Numbered from the stretch's first letter, positions 29,235-41,885 are shown. The stretch is DNA of 64,000 nt from Turicibacter sp. (GCA_030531025.1 JAUMTV010000004.1:1-64000); one strand, 5' to 3'. Notes: a model not told the origin generated them from the letters alone. Numbers and translations are program-made.

Positions 29235-29864
29235 ATGGCCAAAGGAATCTTAGGTAGAAAAATTGGTATGACTCAAATTTTCACTGAAGAAGGGAAATTA
29301 ATTCCTGTAACTGTTGTGCAAGCAACACCTAACGTTGTTTTACAAGTTAAAACAAATGAAACTGACGGATACGAAGCTATCCAAGTTGGATTTGAAGATA
29401 AACGCGAAAAATTAGCTAACAAACCAGAAATGGGACACGTTGCTAAAGCTGAAACAGCGCCTAAGCGCTTCGTTCGTGAATTCCGTAACGTAAATGTAAC
29501 GGAATATCAAGTTGGTCAAGAGATCAAAGTTGACACTTTTGCAGAAGGAGAAGTTGTTGACGTAACTGGTAAGACTAAAGGTAAAGGATTCCAAGGTGTT
29601 ATTAAACGTCATGGACAATCTCGTGGACCAATGGCTCACGGTTCTCGTTACCATCGTCGCCCAGGTTCAATGGGATCGATCGCTGCTAACCGTGTTTTAA
29701 AAGGTAAAAAATTACCTGGACAAACTGGTGGAAACATCGTGACTGTTCAAAACCTTGAAGTAGTTAAAGTTGATACAGAACGTAACGTTTTATTAATCAA
29801 AGGAAATGTGCCAGGAGCTAAAAAATCTTTAGTAATGGTTCGTTCTGCTGTTAAAGCAAAATAG
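29235..29864 (+). CDS. rplC: 50S ribosomal protein L3
   Basis: L3 of 209 residues, reaching to the peptidyl-transferase centre. [17 protein letters not shown] at the N-terminus and the central loop [22 protein letters not shown] are conserved. ATG 29235 with AGGAGGTG, 26 bases after rpsJ. Confidence 0.96.
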   Translation: MAKGILGRKIGMTQIFTEEGKLIPVTVVQATPNVVLQVKTNETDGYEAIQVGFEDKREKLANKPEMGHVAKAETAPKRFVREFRNVNVTEYQVGQEIKVDTFAEGEVVDVTGKTKGKGFQGVIKRHGQSRGPMAHGSRYHRRPGSMGSIAANRVLKGKKLPGQTGGNIVTVQNLEVVKVDTERNVLLIKGNVPGAKKSLVMVRSAVKAK

Positions 29865-29893
29865 TTTAGTACAGTAGGAAAGGAGGATTCATA

Positions 29894-30517
29894 ATGCCAC
29901 AAGTAGCATTATATAACCAACAAGGTGCTCAAGTTGGAGAAATCGCATTAAACGAAACAATCTTCGGTATTGAGCCTCATAAACAAGCAATGTTCGATGC
30001 TGTAATTATGCAACGTGCATCAATGCGTCAAGGAACGCACAAAACTAAAACTCGTACTGAGGTACGTGGTGGTGGACGTAAACCTTGGAAACAAAAAGGT
30101 ACTGGACGTGCTCGTCAAGGATCTATTCGTGCACCTCAATGGCGTGGTGGAGGAATCGTATTCGGACCAGTTCCACGTAGCTATGCATATAAATTAAACA
30201 AAAAAGTTCGTCGCTTAGCTTTAAAATCTGCGTTATCAACTAAAGTAGTTGACAATGATATCGTAGTTTTAGATGCATTAGCGTTCGAAGCTCCAAAAAC
30301 TAAAGAAATGATCTCAGTTTTAGGTGCTTTAAATATTACATCTAAAGCATTAGTTGTTACTGCTGAAGAAAATGCAACAGTTGAATTATCAACTCGTAAC
30401 ATCCCAGGTGTTAAAGTATTATCAGTTGAGCAATTAAATGTATTAGATCTTTTAGATGCAACTAAGTTAGTTATTACTCAAGATGCAGTTAAAAAGATTG
30501 AGGAGGTGCTTGCATAA
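29894..30517 (+). CDS. rplD: 50S ribosomal protein L4
   Basis: L4 of 207 residues with the exit-tunnel loop [21 protein letters not shown], where macrolide-resistance changes occur; it looks wild type. In E. coli L4 autoregulates the S10 operon; no equivalent site was seen here. The stop overlaps the rplW start by one base. Confidence 0.96.
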   Translation: MPQVALYNQQGAQVGEIALNETIFGIEPHKQAMFDAVIMQRASMRQGTHKTKTRTEVRGGGRKPWKQKGTGRARQGSIRAPQWRGGGIVFGPVPRSYAYKLNKKVRRLALKSALSTKVVDNDIVVLDALAFEAPKTKEMISVLGALNITSKALVVTAEENATVELSTRNIPGVKVLSVEQLNVLDLLDATKLVITQDAVKKIEEVLA

Positions 30518-30801
30518 TGAAAGATGCTAGAGATATCATTAAGCGCCCAATTATCACTGAAAAATCTTACGATTTAATGAACGAAGGTAAATTCACTTTC
30601 GAAGTTGATAAAAAAGCAAACAAAATCGAAGTTAAACAAGCTTGTGAAGCTTTATTCAACGTAAAAGTTGAAAAAGTAAACATCGTTAACGTTCGTCCTA
30701 AAAAACGTCGTGTTGGACGCTACGAAGGATTCAAACCTTCAATGAAAAAAGCTATCGTAACATTAGCTGAAGGACAAACAATCGAAAAGTTTGAAGTATA
30801 A
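30517..30801 (+). CDS. rplW: 50S ribosomal protein L23
   Basis: L23 of 94 residues at the tunnel exit, docking site for trigger factor and SRP. Begins [18 protein letters not shown]. Coupled to rplD through TAATG. Confidence 0.96.
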   Translation: MKDARDIIKRPIITEKSYDLMNEGKFTFEVDKKANKIEVKQACEALFNVKVEKVNIVNVRPKKRRVGRYEGFKPSMKKAIVTLAEGQTIEKFEV

Positions 30802-30829
30802 TCAATAAGTCGTAAAAGGAGGGAACAAG

Positions 30830-31660
30830 ATGGCTATTAAAAAGTATAAACCTACCACAAATGGTCGTCGTAACATGTCAGTTTTATCATTTGACGAAAT
30901 TACGACTAATAAACCAGAGAAATCATTATTAGCTCCTTTAAGCAAAAAAGCAGGGCGTAATAATCATGGTCAAATCACAGTACGTCATCACGGTGGTGGA
31001 CATAAACGTAAATACCGTATCATCGACTTTAAACGTACAAAAGACGGTATTCCAGGACGTGTTGCTACAATCGAATACGATCCAAACCGTTCAGCAAACA
31101 TCGCATTAATCAACTATGCTGATGGAGAAAAACGATACATTATCGCTCCTAAAGGATTAAAAGTTGGAATGCAAATCGAATCAGGTGCTAATGCGGATAT
31201 CAAAGTTGGTAATGCATTACCAATCATGAACATTCCAGTTGGTACATTAATTCACAACATCGAATTAAAACCTGGTAAAGGTGGACAATTAGTACGTTCA
31301 GCAGGAACTTCTGCTCAAATCTTAGGGCGTGAAGAGCGTTATGTATTAGTTCGTTTAGCTTCAGGTGAAGTTCGTAAAGTATTAGGAACTTGCCGTGCAA
31401 CAATCGGTGAAGTTGGTAATGCTGACCACGAATTAGTAAACATCGGTAAAGCAGGTCGTACACGTTGGTTAGGTACTCGTCCAACTGTTCGCGGTTCTGT
31501 AATGAACCCTAATGACCATCCACACGGTGGTGGGGAAGGACGTACTCCAATCGGACGTAAATCTCCAGTTACACCATGGGGTAAACCAGCACTTGGTTTA
31601 AAAACTCGTAACAAGAAAAAAGCATCAAGTAAATTAATTGTTCGCGGACGCAACAAATAA
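30830..31660 (+). CDS. rplB: 50S ribosomal protein L2
   Basis: L2 of 276 residues, a core 23S-binding protein. [16 protein letters not shown] and the C-terminal [22 protein letters not shown], with the functionally important histidine, are intact. ATG 30830 with AGGAGG, 28 bases after rplW. Confidence 0.97.
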   Translation: MAIKKYKPTTNGRRNMSVLSFDEITTNKPEKSLLAPLSKKAGRNNHGQITVRHHGGGHKRKYRIIDFKRTKDGIPGRVATIEYDPNRSANIALINYADGEKRYIIAPKGLKVGMQIESGANADIKVGNALPIMNIPVGTLIHNIELKPGKGGQLVRSAGTSAQILGREERYVLVRLASGEVRKVLGTCRATIGEVGNADHELVNIGKAGRTRWLGTRPTVRGSVMNPNDHPHGGGEGRTPIGRKSPVTPWGKPALGLKTRNKKKASSKLIVRGRNK

Positions 31661-31700
31661 TAAATATATATGCTAAATGTTCGAAAGGAGGAAATTTAGA

Positions 31701-31979
31701 ATGGGACGTAGTTTAAAAAAGGGACCTTTCTGTGACGATCATTTAATGAAAAAAGTTGTAGCTGCTAACGAAAGCGGAGACAAAAAAATCATTCAAACTT
31801 GGTCACGTCGTTCAACAATTTTCCCACAGTTTGTAGGACATACAATTGCTGTTTATGATGGACGCAAGCATGTTCCTGTATATGTTACTGAAGATATGGT
31901 AGGACACAAATTAGGTGAATTCGCACCAACTCGTACATATAAAGGACACATCAAAGAAGACAAAAAAACTAGACGTTAA
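31701..31979 (+). CDS. rpsS: 30S ribosomal protein S19
   Basis: S19 of 92 residues (standard length) in the 30S head. Starts [18 protein letters not shown]. An in-frame start at 31677 would place its own ribosome-binding site (AAAGGAGG, 31684-31691) inside the coding region, so ATG 31701 is used. Confidence 0.96.
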   Translation: MGRSLKKGPFCDDHLMKKVVAANESGDKKIIQTWSRRSTIFPQFVGHTIAVYDGRKHVPVYVTEDMVGHKLGEFAPTRTYKGHIKEDKKTRR

Positions 31980-32000
31980 TATTGAGAGGAGGACATGGCT

Positions 32001-32336
32001 ATGGAAGCTAAAGCTATGGCTAGAACAGTTCGCATTGCTCCTCGTAAAGCACGCTTAGTGATCGACTTAATTCGAGGAAAACAAGTTGGCGAAGCATACG
32101 CAATTTTAAAACACACTCCTAAAGCGGCATCTCCTGTTGTTGAGAAAGTTTTAAAATCAGCTATCGCAAATGCTGAACACAATTTAAACTTAGATATCAA
32201 TTCATTATATGTTAAGGAAGCATATGTGAATGAAGGTACAACATTAAAACGATTCCGTCCACGTGCACAAGGTCGTGCATCACAAATCAATAAAAGAACA
32301 TCTCATATCACAATCGTGGTAGCAGAGAAAAAATAA
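32001..32336 (+). CDS. rplV: 50S ribosomal protein L22
   Basis: L22 of 111 residues lining the exit tunnel. [21 protein letters not shown] and the C-terminal [20 protein letters not shown] are typical. Two ATGs compete. 31995 is 2 bases from AGGAGG (31987-31992) and 32001 is 8 bases away, so 32001 is preferred; it also matches the family N-terminus. Confidence 0.95.
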   Translation: MEAKAMARTVRIAPRKARLVIDLIRGKQVGEAYAILKHTPKAASPVVEKVLKSAIANAEHNLNLDINSLYVKEAYVNEGTTLKRFRPRAQGRASQINKRTSHITIVVAEKK

Positions 32337-32354
32337 TTAAAGGAGGGATACGAA

Positions 32355-33014
32355 GTGGGTCAAAAAGTTAGTCCAATTGGTTTACGTGTTGGTGTAATCC
32401 GTGATTGGGATGCTCGTTGGTACGCAAACGATAAAGATTTTGCTACTTTATTACACGAGGATTTAAAAATCCGTGATTACATTAATAACAAATTCAAAAG
32501 AGCTTCGGTATCACGCGTTGAAATCGAACGTGCAAAAAACCGTGTTAATATTATCATTCATACGGCTAAACCAGGTATGGTAATCGGTCGTGGTGGATCT
32601 GAGAAAGATGCAGCTGTTGCTCAATTAGAAAAAATGACAGGTAAACGTGTTTTCATCCGTATCGTTGAAATCAAACGTCCTGAAGTTGATGCGCAATTAG
32701 TTGCTAACTCAATCGCAGAACAATTAGAAAATCGTGCTTCTTTCCGTCGTGTACAAAAAGTTGCTATCCAACGTGCTATCAAATTCGGTGCTAAAGGGAT
32801 TAAAACTCAAGTATCAGGACGTTTAGGTGGAGCAGATATGGCTCGTGCTGAAGGATACAGTGAAGGAAATGTACCTTTACATACTTTACGTGCTGATATC
32901 GACTACGCTACAGCAGAAGCAGATACAACTTACGGTAAATTAGGTATTAAAGTATGGATCTATAAAGGTGAAGTATTACCTACTAAAAACCGTCAAGTAA
33001 AGGAGGGTAAATAA
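32355..33014 (+). CDS. rpsC: 30S ribosomal protein S3
   Basis: S3 of 219 residues with a KH domain ([14 protein letters not shown]) and the C-terminal S3 domain; part of the mRNA entry helicase. GTG 32355 with AAGGAGGG; only 18 bases after rplV. Confidence 0.96.
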   Translation: MGQKVSPIGLRVGVIRDWDARWYANDKDFATLLHEDLKIRDYINNKFKRASVSRVEIERAKNRVNIIIHTAKPGMVIGRGGSEKDAAVAQLEKMTGKRVFIRIVEIKRPEVDAQLVANSIAEQLENRASFRRVQKVAIQRAIKFGAKGIKTQVSGRLGGADMARAEGYSEGNVPLHTLRADIDYATAEADTTYGKLGIKVWIYKGEVLPTKNRQVKEGK

Positions 33015-33015
33015 T

Positions 33016-33447
33016 ATGTTAGTACCTAAACGTACAAAATATCGTCGCCCTCACCGCTTGTCTTATGAAGGACGTGCAAAAGGTGGAACAACTGTAGTAT
33101 TTGGTGAGTATGGTTTACAAGCAACAACTGGTGCTTGGGTAACTAACCGTCAAATCGAAGCAGCTCGTATCGCTATGACTCGTTATATGAAACGTAGCGG
33201 ACGTGTATGGATTAAAATCTTCCCTCATCAAGCTAAAACTGCTAAACCTTTAGAAGTCCGCATGGGATCAGGTAAAGGGGCTCCAGACGGATGGGTTGCA
33301 GTAGTAAAACCTGGAAAAGTTATGTTTGAAATTGGTGGTGTATCTGAAGAGATCGCTCGTGAAGCATTACGTTTAGCTTCTCACAAATTACCAGTTCAAA
33401 CTAAGTTTGTAAAACGTGTAGACGGTGGTGATAGTAATGAAAGCTAA
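33016..33447 (+). CDS. rplP: 50S ribosomal protein L16
   Basis: L16 of 143 residues near the A-site t[17 protein letters not shown] and the [18 protein letters not shown] loop are diagnostic. It starts one base after the rpsC stop, and its end overlaps rpmC by 11 bases. Confidence 0.96.
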   Translation: MLVPKRTKYRRPHRLSYEGRAKGGTTVVFGEYGLQATTGAWVTNRQIEAARIAMTRYMKRSGRVWIKIFPHQAKTAKPLEVRMGSGKGAPDGWVAVVKPGKVMFEIGGVSEEIAREALRLASHKLPVQTKFVKRVDGGDSNES

Positions 33448-33631
33448 TGAAATCCGTAATTTAACCACTACAGAAATCGAAGCTAAAATTAACGAATTAA
33501 AAGATGAGTTATTCAACCTTCGTTTCCAATTAGCTACAGGACAATTAGAAAACACAGGTCGTATTCGTGAAGTACGTAAAGGTATTGCACGTATGAAAAC
33601 GATCATTAGCGAACGCGAAAACAATAAATAA
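33437..33631 (+). CDS. rpmC: 50S ribosomal protein L29
   Basis: L29 of 64 residues at the tunnel exit. [17 protein letters not shown] and the [19 protein letters not shown] motif are clear. ATG 33437 lies inside the end of rplP, with a weak GGTGGTG site, so translation probably depends on coupling to rplP. Confidence 0.95.
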   Translation: MKANEIRNLTTTEIEAKINELKDELFNLRFQLATGQLENTGRIREVRKGIARMKTIISERENNK

Positions 33632-33654
33632 TGAGCTTGAGAGGAGGTTCACTT

Positions 33655-33912
33655 ATGGAACGTACTAAAAAAACTTTTACTGGACGTGTAGTTTCAGATA
33701 AAACAGATAAAACAATTACAGTACTTATCGAATCTTACAAAGTACATCCTCTATACGGTAAACGAGTTAAATATTCAAAAAAATATGCAGCTCACGATGA
33801 GTTAAATGAAGCAAAAGTTGGAGATTTAGTTCGCATTGAAGAATGCCGTCCTATGTCAAAAACAAAAAAATTCCGTTTAGTTGAAATTGTTGAAAAAGCA
33901 GTTATTATTTAA
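33655..33912 (+). CDS. rpsQ: 30S ribosomal protein S17
   Basis: S17 of 85 residues, an OB-fold primary 16S binder. Begins [23 protein letters not shown] 33655 follows GAGAGGAGG; an in-frame ATG 24 bases upstream lies before that site and is rejected. Confidence 0.95.
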   Translation: MERTKKTFTGRVVSDKTDKTITVLIESYKVHPLYGKRVKYSKKYAAHDELNEAKVGDLVRIEECRPMSKTKKFRLVEIVEKAVII

Positions 33913-33955
33913 TTAATTTTATTGAAATACTGGAGTCTTGAAAGGAGGTCCAATC

Positions 33956-34324
33956 ATGATTCAACAAGAAACACGTTTAAGAGTTGCTGATAACTCAGGT
34001 GCAAAAGAATTATTAGCAATTAAAATTTTAGGTGGTTCTCACAAAAAAACTGGAAACATCGGTGATGTTATTGTTGCTACAGTTAAGTCAGCAGCGCCAG
34101 GTGGAGTTGTTAAAAAAGGTGATGTTGTTAAAGCAGTAATCGTCCGTACGAAAACTGGAGCTCGTCGTGCTGATGGATCATACATTAAATTTGATGAAAA
34201 CGCAGCGGTTATTATTAAAGACGATAAATCTCCACGTGGTACTCGTATCTTCGGACCAGTAGCTCGTGAATTACGCGATAAAGATTTTATGCGTATTGTT
34301 TCATTAGCTCCAGAAGTACTTTAA
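33956..34324 (+). CDS. rplN: 50S ribosomal protein L14
   Basis: L14 of 122 residues (standard) at the subunit interface; begins [23 protein letters not shown] 33956 with AAAGGAGG. Confidence 0.96.
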   Translation: MIQQETRLRVADNSGAKELLAIKILGGSHKKTGNIGDVIVATVKSAAPGGVVKKGDVVKAVIVRTKTGARRADGSYIKFDENAAVIIKDDKSPRGTRIFGPVARELRDKDFMRIVSLAPEVL

Positions 34325-34360
34325 TTAACACTTAATCCTTAAGATTAGGAGGTGCACGAT

Positions 34361-34666
34361 ATGCAAATTAAAACTGGAGATAAAGTAGTTATCATTTCAG
34401 GTAAAGATAAAGGTAAAGAAGGTGTTGTTCTTTCAGCACACCCTACTAAAAACAAGGTTGTTGTTGAAGGTGTAAATGTTGTTAAAAAACACGTACGCCC
34501 TTCTCAAATGAATCCAGATGGTGGAATCGTTGAATTTGAAGCACCGATCCACGTATCAAACGTTATGATTGTAGATCCAAAGAGTGGTAAACCAACACGC
34601 GTAGGATATAAATTCGTTGACGGTAAAAAAGTACGCTTCGCTAAAAAATCAGGTGAAGTATTATAA
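34361..34666 (+). CDS. rplX: 50S ribosomal protein L24
   Basis: L24 of 101 residues, a KOW-domain assembly initiator. [20 protein letters not shown] is the KOW motif. ATG 34361 is set by TTAGGAGGTG; the in-frame GTG at 34352 is part of that site. Confidence 0.95.
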   Translation: MQIKTGDKVVIISGKDKGKEGVVLSAHPTKNKVVVEGVNVVKKHVRPSQMNPDGGIVEFEAPIHVSNVMIVDPKSGKPTRVGYKFVDGKKVRFAKKSGEVL

Positions 34667-34698
34667 TATAGTTTAACAACGAAGGGAGGTAAACCTGC

Positions 34699-35238
34699 AT
34701 GAATCGTTTACGTCAAAAATACGAAAATGAAGTAAAAAACCAAATGGTTGAAAAATTCGGATATAAATCTGTAATGCAAATCCCAACTATTGATAAGATC
34801 GTTATCAACATGGGTATCGGAGATGCAGTTAGCAACTCTAAAGTTTTAGATGAGGCAGTAGCTGAATTAGCTTTAATTACTGGACAAAAACCAGTTATTA
34901 CACGTGCTAAGAAATCTATCGCTGGTTTCCGTCTTCGTGAAGGAATGCCAATCGGATGTAAAGTAACATTACGCGGAGAGCGTATGTATGATTTCTTAGA
35001 TAAATTAGTATCAGTTTCTTTACCACGTGTACGCGACTTCCGCGGAGTTTCTAAGAAATCATTCGATGGACGTGGAAACTACACTTTAGGTGTTAAAGAA
35101 CAATTAATTTTCCCAGAAATCGACTTCGATAAAGTAAATAAAGTTCGAGGAATGGATATCGTTGTAGTTACAACTGCTAACACAGATGAAGAAGCTCGTG
35201 AGTTGTTAACTCAATTAGGGATGCCATTTCAAAAATAA
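34699..35238 (+). CDS. rplE: 50S ribosomal protein L5
   Basis: L5 of 179 residues, which binds 5S rRNA in the central protuberance. [23 protein letters not shown] and [18 protein letters not shown] are diagnostic. ATG 34699 behind AAGGGAGG. Confidence 0.96.
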   Translation: MNRLRQKYENEVKNQMVEKFGYKSVMQIPTIDKIVINMGIGDAVSNSKVLDEAVAELALITGQKPVITRAKKSIAGFRLREGMPIGCKVTLRGERMYDFLDKLVSVSLPRVRDFRGVSKKSFDGRGNYTLGVKEQLIFPEIDFDKVNKVRGMDIVVVTTANTDEEARELLTQLGMPFQK

Positions 35239-35245
35239 TTGATGA

Positions 35246-35446
<201 letters not shown>

Positions 35447-35485
35447 TAAACTTAATTCTCTTTAAACGGGAAGGAGGAAAAATAA

Positions 35486-35884
35486 ATGGTAATGACAGAT
35501 CCTATTGCAGATATGTTAACACGTATTCGTAACGCAAACCAAATGCGTCATGAAGTGGTTGAAATGCCAGCTTCTAAAATGAAACGTGAAGTATTAGAAT
35601 TATTAAAGCGTGAAGGTTTCATTCGCGATGTAGAATATATTGAAGATAACAAACAAGGTGTTTTACGTGTTGCTTTAAAATACGGTAAAAACAATGAACG
35701 TGTTATCACAGGTTTAAAACGTATCTCTAAACCAGGTTTACGTGTATACGTTAAAAATACAGAAGTTCCTAAAGTATTAAATGGATTAGGTATCGCTATC
35801 TTATCTACTTCTAAAGGAATCATGGCTGATAAAGAAGCTCGTCAACAACAAGTTGGTGGAGAAGTATTAGCTTACGTTTGGTAA
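35486..35884 (+). CDS. rpsH: 30S ribosomal protein S8
   Basis: S8 of 132 residues, central-domain assembly protein and spc-operon repressor in E. coli. [18 protein letters not shown] and [13 protein letters not shown] are typical. ATG 35486 is 8 bases after GGAGG; ATG 35492 is the alternative. Confidence 0.96.
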   Translation: MVMTDPIADMLTRIRNANQMRHEVVEMPASKMKREVLELLKREGFIRDVEYIEDNKQGVLRVALKYGKNNERVITGLKRISKPGLRVYVKNTEVPKVLNGLGIAILSTSKGIMADKEARQQQVGGEVLAYVW

Positions 35885-35911
35885 TAAAAAAGGACAGGAG
35901 GTGTCACATAA

Positions 35912-36454
35912 ATGTCTCGTATTGGTAATAAACCAGTAGCATTACCTTCTGGTGTTGAAGTAATTGTTGCTGAAAATAACTTAGTTACTGTGAAGGGACC
36001 TAAAGGGGAACTTTCTCGTACATTTAATTCAAATATGCAAATTACAGTTGAAGGAAACGAATTAACTGTAGTTCGTCCTAACGATAACAAGGAAAACAAA
36101 ATGTTACACGGAACAACACGTGCATTATTAAATAACATGGTTGTTGGTGTATCTGAAGGGTTTACTCGTGAGTTAGAAATCATCGGGGTTGGATACCGTG
36201 CACAAAAACAAGGAGAAAAACTTGTATTAAATGCTGGATACTCTCACCCAGTTGAGATGGAAGCACCAGCTGGTGTAACTATCGAAGTACCTAACAATAC
36301 TACTGTAGTAGTAAAAGGAATCGACAAACAAGTAGTTGGAGAATTCGCTGCTAACATTCGCGCTGTACGTGCTCCTGAACCATACAAAGGAAAAGGAATC
36401 CGTTACAAAGGTGAACATGTTCGTCGTAAAGAAGGTAAAAAAGCTAAAAAATAA
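35912..36454 (+). CDS. rplF: 50S ribosomal protein L6
   Basis: L6 of 180 residues with two tandem L6 domains; [16 protein letters not shown] and the C-terminal [22 protein letters not shown] are diagnostic. ATG 35912, AGGAGGTG upstream. Confidence 0.96.
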   Translation: MSRIGNKPVALPSGVEVIVAENNLVTVKGPKGELSRTFNSNMQITVEGNELTVVRPNDNKENKMLHGTTRALLNNMVVGVSEGFTRELEIIGVGYRAQKQGEKLVLNAGYSHPVEMEAPAGVTIEVPNNTTVVVKGIDKQVVGEFAANIRAVRAPEPYKGKGIRYKGEHVRRKEGKKAKK

Positions 36455-36473
36455 TTCGAAAGGGGTGGCCTGA

Positions 36474-36836
36474 ATGATTAAGAAAGTATCACGTAATGAG
36501 TTACGTAAACAAAGACATTACCGTGTACGTGCTAAAGTTACAGGAACTGCAGAGCGCCCACGCTTAAATGTATTCCGCTCTAGCAAACACATTTATGCGC
36601 AAATCATTGACGATGTAACTGGTACTACATTAGTTAGTGCATCAACTTTAGATAAAGATTTAAACATCGCTTCTACAGGTAACGTTGAAGCAGCTAAAGC
36701 AGTAGGAGCAGCAGTTGCTAAACGCGCTTTAGAAAAAAATATCACATCAGTTGTTTTCGACCGTGGAGGATATATCTATCACGGACGCGTTGCAGCATTA
36801 GCTGAAGCAGCTCGTGAAAATGGATTACAATTCTAA
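36474..36836 (+). CDS. rplR: 50S ribosomal protein L18
   Basis: L18 of 120 residues, 5S rRNA binder. Basic N-terminus [26 protein letters not shown] and C-terminal [25 protein letters not shown]. The ribosome-binding site is GAAAGGGGTGG. Confidence 0.96.
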   Translation: MIKKVSRNELRKQRHYRVRAKVTGTAERPRLNVFRSSKHIYAQIIDDVTGTTLVSASTLDKDLNIASTGNVEAAKAVGAAVAKRALEKNITSVVFDRGGYIYHGRVAALAEAARENGLQF

Positions 36837-36856
36837 TTAAAGAAGGAGGGACAAAG

Positions 36857-37360
36857 ATGCGTCAAATCATTGACCCTAGTAACTTAACACTTGAAGAACG
36901 TGTTGTTACTATTAATCGTGTAACGAAGGTAGTAAAAGGTGGACGTCGTTTCCGTTTTGCTGCATTAGTTGTTGTCGGTGACAAAAATGGTCACGTTGGT
37001 TTCGGTACTGGTAAAGCTCAAGAGGTACCTGAAGCAATCAAAAAAGCAGTTGAAAGTGCTAAAAAGAACTTAATCTATGTACCTACAGTTGGAACTACAA
37101 TTCCTCACCAAATCGTTGGAGAATTCGGTTCAGGTAACGTATTATTAAAACCTGCTTCTGCCGGGACAGGAGTTATCGCAGGTGGACCAGTACGTGCCGT
37201 ATTAGAGTTAGCTGGAGTACAAGACATCTTATCAAAATCTTTAGGATCAAACACACCAATTAACATGGTTCGTGCAACAATCAATGGTTTAGAAAATTTA
37301 AAAACAGTTGAACGCGTAGCTGAATTACGTGGGAAAACTGTTGAAGAAATCTTAGGATAA
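36857..37360 (+). CDS. rpsE: 30S ribosomal protein S5
   Basis: S5 of 167 residues at the mRNA entry site. The dsRNA-binding part ([21 protein letters not shown]) and S5 C-terminal domain ([21 protein letters not shown]) are complete. The loop where spectinomycin-resistance changes occur looks wild type. Confidence 0.96.
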   Translation: MRQIIDPSNLTLEERVVTINRVTKVVKGGRRFRFAALVVVGDKNGHVGFGTGKAQEVPEAIKKAVESAKKNLIYVPTVGTTIPHQIVGEFGSGNVLLKPASAGTGVIAGGPVRAVLELAGVQDILSKSLGSNTPINMVRATINGLENLKTVERVAELRGKTVEEILG

Positions 37361-37373
37361 GGAGGGAACTCCA

Positions 37374-37556
37374 ATGGCTAAAGAATTACACATTACTTTA
37401 ACACGTAGTGTAATCGGTCAAAATGAATCTCAACGTGCAACAGTTCAAGCATTAGGTTTAAAAAAATTAAACCAAACAGTTGTTAAAGCTGATAATGTAG
37501 CTGTTCGCGGTATGATTAATAAAGTATCTCATTTAGTGACTGTAGAAGAGAAATAA
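37374..37556 (+). CDS. rpmD: 50S ribosomal protein L30
   Basis: L30 of 60 residues, the short bacterial form: [35 protein letters not shown] 37374 with AAGGAGGG, 14 bases after rpsE. Confidence 0.95.
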   Translation: MAKELHITLTRSVIGQNESQRATVQALGLKKLNQTVVKADNVAVRGMINKVSHLVTVEEK

Positions 37557-37575
37557 TCAAAGGAGGTGACTTTCG

Positions 37576-38016
37576 GTGAAATTACATGAGTTAACATATA
37601 CTGAAGGGTCTCGTAAAGATAGAAAACGTATCGGACGTGGACACGGTTCAGGTCAAGGTAAAACTGCAGGTAAAGGACACAAAGGACAAAACGCTCGTTC
37701 AGGTGGTGGAGTTCGTTTAGGATTCGAAGGTGGTCAAACTCCTTTATTCCGTCGTTTACCAAAACGTGGATTTACTAACATCAACCGTAAAGAATACGCT
37801 ATCGTTAATTTAGATCAATTAAACAAATTCGAAGACGGAACAGTTGTTACTGCAGAACTTTTATTAGAAACTGGAGTAATTAAAAAATTACACTCTGGGC
37901 TTAAAGTTTTAGGACAAGGACAACTAGAAAAGAAATTAACTGTTAAAGCAGCTAAATTCTCAAAAACAGCAGAAGAAAAAATTGCAGCTCAAGGTGGATC
38001 AATCGAGGTGGTATAA
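37576..38016 (+). CDS. rplO: 50S ribosomal protein L15
   Basis: L15 of 146 residues. The Gly/Arg-rich N-terminal tail ([19 protein letters not shown]) threads into 23S rRNA. GTG 37576 follows AAAGGAGGTG. The stop overlaps the secY start by one base (TAATG). Confidence 0.96.
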   Translation: MKLHELTYTEGSRKDRKRIGRGHGSGQGKTAGKGHKGQNARSGGGVRLGFEGGQTPLFRRLPKRGFTNINRKEYAIVNLDQLNKFEDGTVVTAELLLETGVIKKLHSGLKVLGQGQLEKKLTVKAAKFSKTAEEKIAAQGGSIEVV

Positions 38017-39296
38017 TGGCTACTTTCAGTAAAGTATGGAAGAACGCTGATTTACGTAAGAAGATCCTATTTACGCTGATGATCTTTATTGTCTATCGTA
38101 TTGGATCTTACATTCCTGTGCCAACCATCAACACATCTGTTTTAGAAGTATATGCACAAACTCCGATGCTAGGATTCTTTGATACATTAAGTGGAGGGGC
38201 ATTGAAACGATTTTCATTGTTTGCGATGTCTATCTCTCCTTATATTACTGCATCAATTGTTATCCAATTACTTCAAATGGATGTCGTACCAATTTTGTCT
38301 GAATGGGCAAAAGAGGGGGAGACTGGTAAACGTAAGTTAAACCAATTAACTCGTTATGTCACTTTAGTTCTTGCATTTGTCCAAGCTATTGCAATGTCGA
38401 TCGGATTTGACATCTCAATGAACGGTGTTTTATTAGAAAGTCATTCAATAGTTACTTATTTATACATTGCATTAACTATGACAGCAGGTACAGCTGTTAT
38501 GATTTTCCTTGCTGATCAAATCACTAGCAAGGGAATTGGTAATGGTACATCAATGATCATCGTAGCAGGTATTTTATCTCGTGTTCCATATATGCTAAAC
38601 GATTTATACACGAAATACTTGGCAAATATAACAGTATCTAATGTGTTAGCATTTGTTTCAGTGTTAGCATTATTAGCTCTGACAATTATTGCTGTTATAT
38701 TCTTACAGAGCGCAACTAGAAAGTTACCAATTCAATATGCCAATAGACATAATTCTGCTCAGTTATCGGGACGTAAAGATTCATTTATTCCATTGAAGTT
38801 AAATTCAGCTGGGGTAATTCCAGTAATCTTTGCAGCTTCACTTGTAAGCTTACCGTTAACAGTAGTAAATTTTCTACCTGAATCAGGTGTAACTAATGTA
38901 ATTAAAGCTATCTTTGATTACTCACAACCAATTGGGTTTATTTTATATGTTGTATTAATCGTTGCTTTCACTTACTTCTATGCTTTTGTACAAGTAAGTC
39001 CAGAAAAAGTAGCAGAAAACCTTAAAAAACAAGGATCATACATTCCGGGTGTAAGACCGGGTGTAGATACTGAAGAGTATTTATCAAAAGTTTTATCTCG
39101 TATCACTTTTATTGGAGCTATTTATTTAGTAGTCATTGCGGGCTTACCAATTTTATTTGGCGCAATCACTGATTTACCAAGTAGTGTTGAAATTGGTGGT
39201 ACAAGCTTATTAATTGTTGTAGGTGTAGCAATGGAAACCGCTAAGCAAATCCAAACAAAAACAATGGATCAAAAATATAGAGGATTCATCAAATAA
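38016..39296 (+). CDS. secY: Preprotein translocase subunit SecY
   Basis: SecY of 426 residues, ten membrane spans, the protein-conducting channel. The N-terminal amphipathic stretch DLRKKILFTLMIFIVYRIGSYIPVP and TM2 plug region are typical; the cytoplasmic loop KKQGSYIPGVRPG precedes TM9. It is coupled to rplO; partner secE is at 12.3 kb. Confidence 0.96.
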   Translation: MATFSKVWKNADLRKKILFTLMIFIVYRIGSYIPVPTINTSVLEVYAQTPMLGFFDTLSGGALKRFSLFAMSISPYITASIVIQLLQMDVVPILSEWAKEGETGKRKLNQLTRYVTLVLAFVQAIAMSIGFDISMNGVLLESHSIVTYLYIALTMTAGTAVMIFLADQITSKGIGNGTSMIIVAGILSRVPYMLNDLYTKYLANITVSNVLAFVSVLALLALTIIAVIFLQSATRKLPIQYANRHNSAQLSGRKDSFIPLKLNSAGVIPVIFAASLVSLPLTVVNFLPESGVTNVIKAIFDYSQPIGFILYVVLIVAFTYFYAFVQVSPEKVAENLKKQGSYIPGVRPGVDTEEYLSKVLSRITFIGAIYLVVIAGLPILFGAITDLPSSVEIGGTSLLIVVGVAMETAKQIQTKTMDQKYRGFIK

Positions 39297-39300
39297 TTGA

Positions 39301-39959
<659 letters not shown>

Positions 39960-39960
<1 letters not shown>

Positions 39961-40706
39961 TGATTATTTGTAAGACTCCGCGCGAAGTTGAAATCATGCG
40001 AGAGGCTGGACGTATTGTTGCTTTAGCCCATCAAGAGGTACAAAGGCATATTAAGCCCGGCGTTACAACGAAACAATTAGATAAGATTGTTGAAGATGTA
40101 ATTCGCAGTCAAGGCGCAATACCTTCTTTTAAAGGTTATCATGGGTTCCCTGCAAGTATTTGTGCATCAGTAAACGATGAACTTGTTCATGGTATTCCAG
40201 GAAATCGTGTTTTAAAAGATGGAGATATTATCTCTATTGATATTGGTGCGAAATATAATGGATATCACGGAGATTCTGCTTGGACTTATCCAGTTGGTAA
40301 AATCTCTGATGATGCTCAAAGATTACTTGATGTTACTAAGCAATCATTATTTGTCGGTTTAGAACAAGCTAAAGCGGGAAATCGTTTATCAGATATCTCA
40401 CATGCTATTCAAGTATATGTAGAATCTCATAATTTCTCGATTGTCCGTGAGTACGCTGGGCATGGTGTCGGTCAAGATCTACATGAAGATCCTTCAATTC
40501 CACACTATGGACCTCCTGGACGAGGACCAAGATTGAAAACAGGTATGACTTTAGCAATCGAGCCTATGGTTAATTACGGAGAAAGATACGTTCGTACTTT
40601 AGCTGATAATTGGACTGTAGTCACTCGTGATAAAGGTCTCTGTGCTCATTTCGAACATACTGTTGTCATTACTGACGATGGGTATGAAATATTAACTAAG
40701 TTATAA
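39960..40706 (+). CDS. map: Methionine aminopeptidase, type I
   Basis: MAP of 248 residues, which removes initiator methionine. Metal ligands are in [16 protein letters not shown] (two Asp), [12 protein letters not shown] (His), AIEPMV (Glu) and FEHTVVIT (Glu). There is no N-terminal zinc extension, so it is type Ia. Coupled to adk. Confidence 0.96.
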
Positions 40707-40725
40707 AGATAAGGAGGCATAATCA

Positions 40726-40944
40726 ATGGCTAAGCAAGACGTTATTGAAGTAGAAGCTACCGTTATCGATAATTTGCCAAACGCTATGTTTAAAGTAGAA
40801 TTAGAAAATGGTCATCAATTAATTGCTCACGTTTCTGGTAAAATCCGTATGAACTTCATTCGTATTTTACCAGGTGATAAAGTAACAGTAGAATTATCTC
40901 CTTATGATTTAACACGTGGGCGCATTACATATCGTCACAAATAG
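40726..40944 (+). CDS. infA: Translation initiation factor IF-1
   Basis: IF-1 of 72 residues, an S1/OB fold that fills the A site at initiation. [25 protein letters not shown] and [21 protein letters not shown] are canonical. ATG 40726 after AAGGAGG. Confidence 0.96.
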   Translation: MAKQDVIEVEATVIDNLPNAMFKVELENGHQLIAHVSGKIRMNFIRILPGDKVTVELSPYDLTRGRITYRHK

Positions 40945-40977
40945 ACTCCGATATACTGAAAAATGAGGAGGTTTTAA

Positions 40978-41094
<117 letters not shown>

Positions 41095-41113
41095 GCTTTA
41101 GGAGGTGCAATGT

Positions 41114-41479
41114 ATGGCACGTATTGCTGGTGTAGATATTCCTCGCGATAAACGCGTTGTAATTTCATTAACATATATCTATGGAATTGGTAAACCAACA
41201 GCTCAACAAATTTTAGCTGCTGCTGGTGTATCAGAAGATACACGTGTACGTGATTTAACTGAAGATGAGTTAAACCGTATCCGTGCAGAAGTAGATAAAT
41301 TAAAAGTAGAAGGAGACTTACGTCGTGAAATTTCATTAAATATCAAACGTTTAATGGAAATTGCTTCATTCCGTGGTATCCGTCACCGTAGAAGTTTACC
41401 AGTACGCGGACAAAACACTAAAAACAATGCCCGTACTCGTAAAGGTCCACGTAAAACAGTTGCTAATAAGAAAAAATAG
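41114..41479 (+). CDS. rpsM: 30S ribosomal protein S13
   Basis: S13 of 121 residues in the 30S head. [25 protein letters not shown] and the basic tail [25 protein letters not shown] are typical. AGGAGGTG supports ATG 41114; the in-frame GTG 41105 is inside that site. Confidence 0.96.
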   Translation: MARIAGVDIPRDKRVVISLTYIYGIGKPTAQQILAAAGVSEDTRVRDLTEDELNRIRAEVDKLKVEGDLRREISLNIKRLMEIASFRGIRHRRSLPVRGQNTKNNARTRKGPRKTVANKKK

Positions 41480-41495
41480 TTAGGAGGGTCATCAT

Positions 41496-41885
41496 ATGGC
41501 ACGTAAACAAGTTAGTCGTAAACGTCGTGTTAAAAAGAATATTGCTACAGGTGTAGCACATATCCACTCGACTTTCAATAATACAATTGTTACGATTACT
41601 GATCCTCATGGTAATGCAATCTCATGGTCAAGTGCAGGTGCATTAGGATTCAAAGGATCTCGTAAATCAACTCCATTCGCTGCTCAAATGGCATCAGAAG
41701 CTGCTGCTAAAGCTGCAATGGATCACGGAATGAAAAGTGTAGACGTATCAGTTAAAGGTCCTGGTCCTGGTCGTGAAGCCGCTATTCGTGCTTTACAAGC
41801 TGCAGGATTAGATGTAACAGCTATCAAAGACGTTACTCCAGTTCCTCATAACGGATGCCGTCCACCAAAACACCCACGTGGTTAA
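41496..41885 (+). CDS. rpsK: 30S ribosomal protein S11
   Basis: S11 of 129 residues on the 30S platform. [18 protein letters not shown] and [18 protein letters not shown] are diagnostic. ATG 41496 follows TAGGAGGG. As in Bacillus, rpsD is not between rpsK and rpoA. Confidence 0.96.
   Translation: MARKQVSRKRRVKKNIATGVAHIHSTFNNTIVTITDPHGNAISWSSAGALGFKGSRKSTPFAAQMASEAAAKAAMDHGMKSVDVSVKGPGPGREAAIRALQAAGLDVTAIKDVTPVPHNGCRPPKHPRG

Noticed and set aside
31339..31656. Long open frames on the strand opposite ribosomal and polymerase genes (also e.g. 13842-14243, 14683-15183, 27415-27736)
   Set aside because: They mirror codon-biased + strand genes, lack ribosome-binding sites and have no recognisable protein character.
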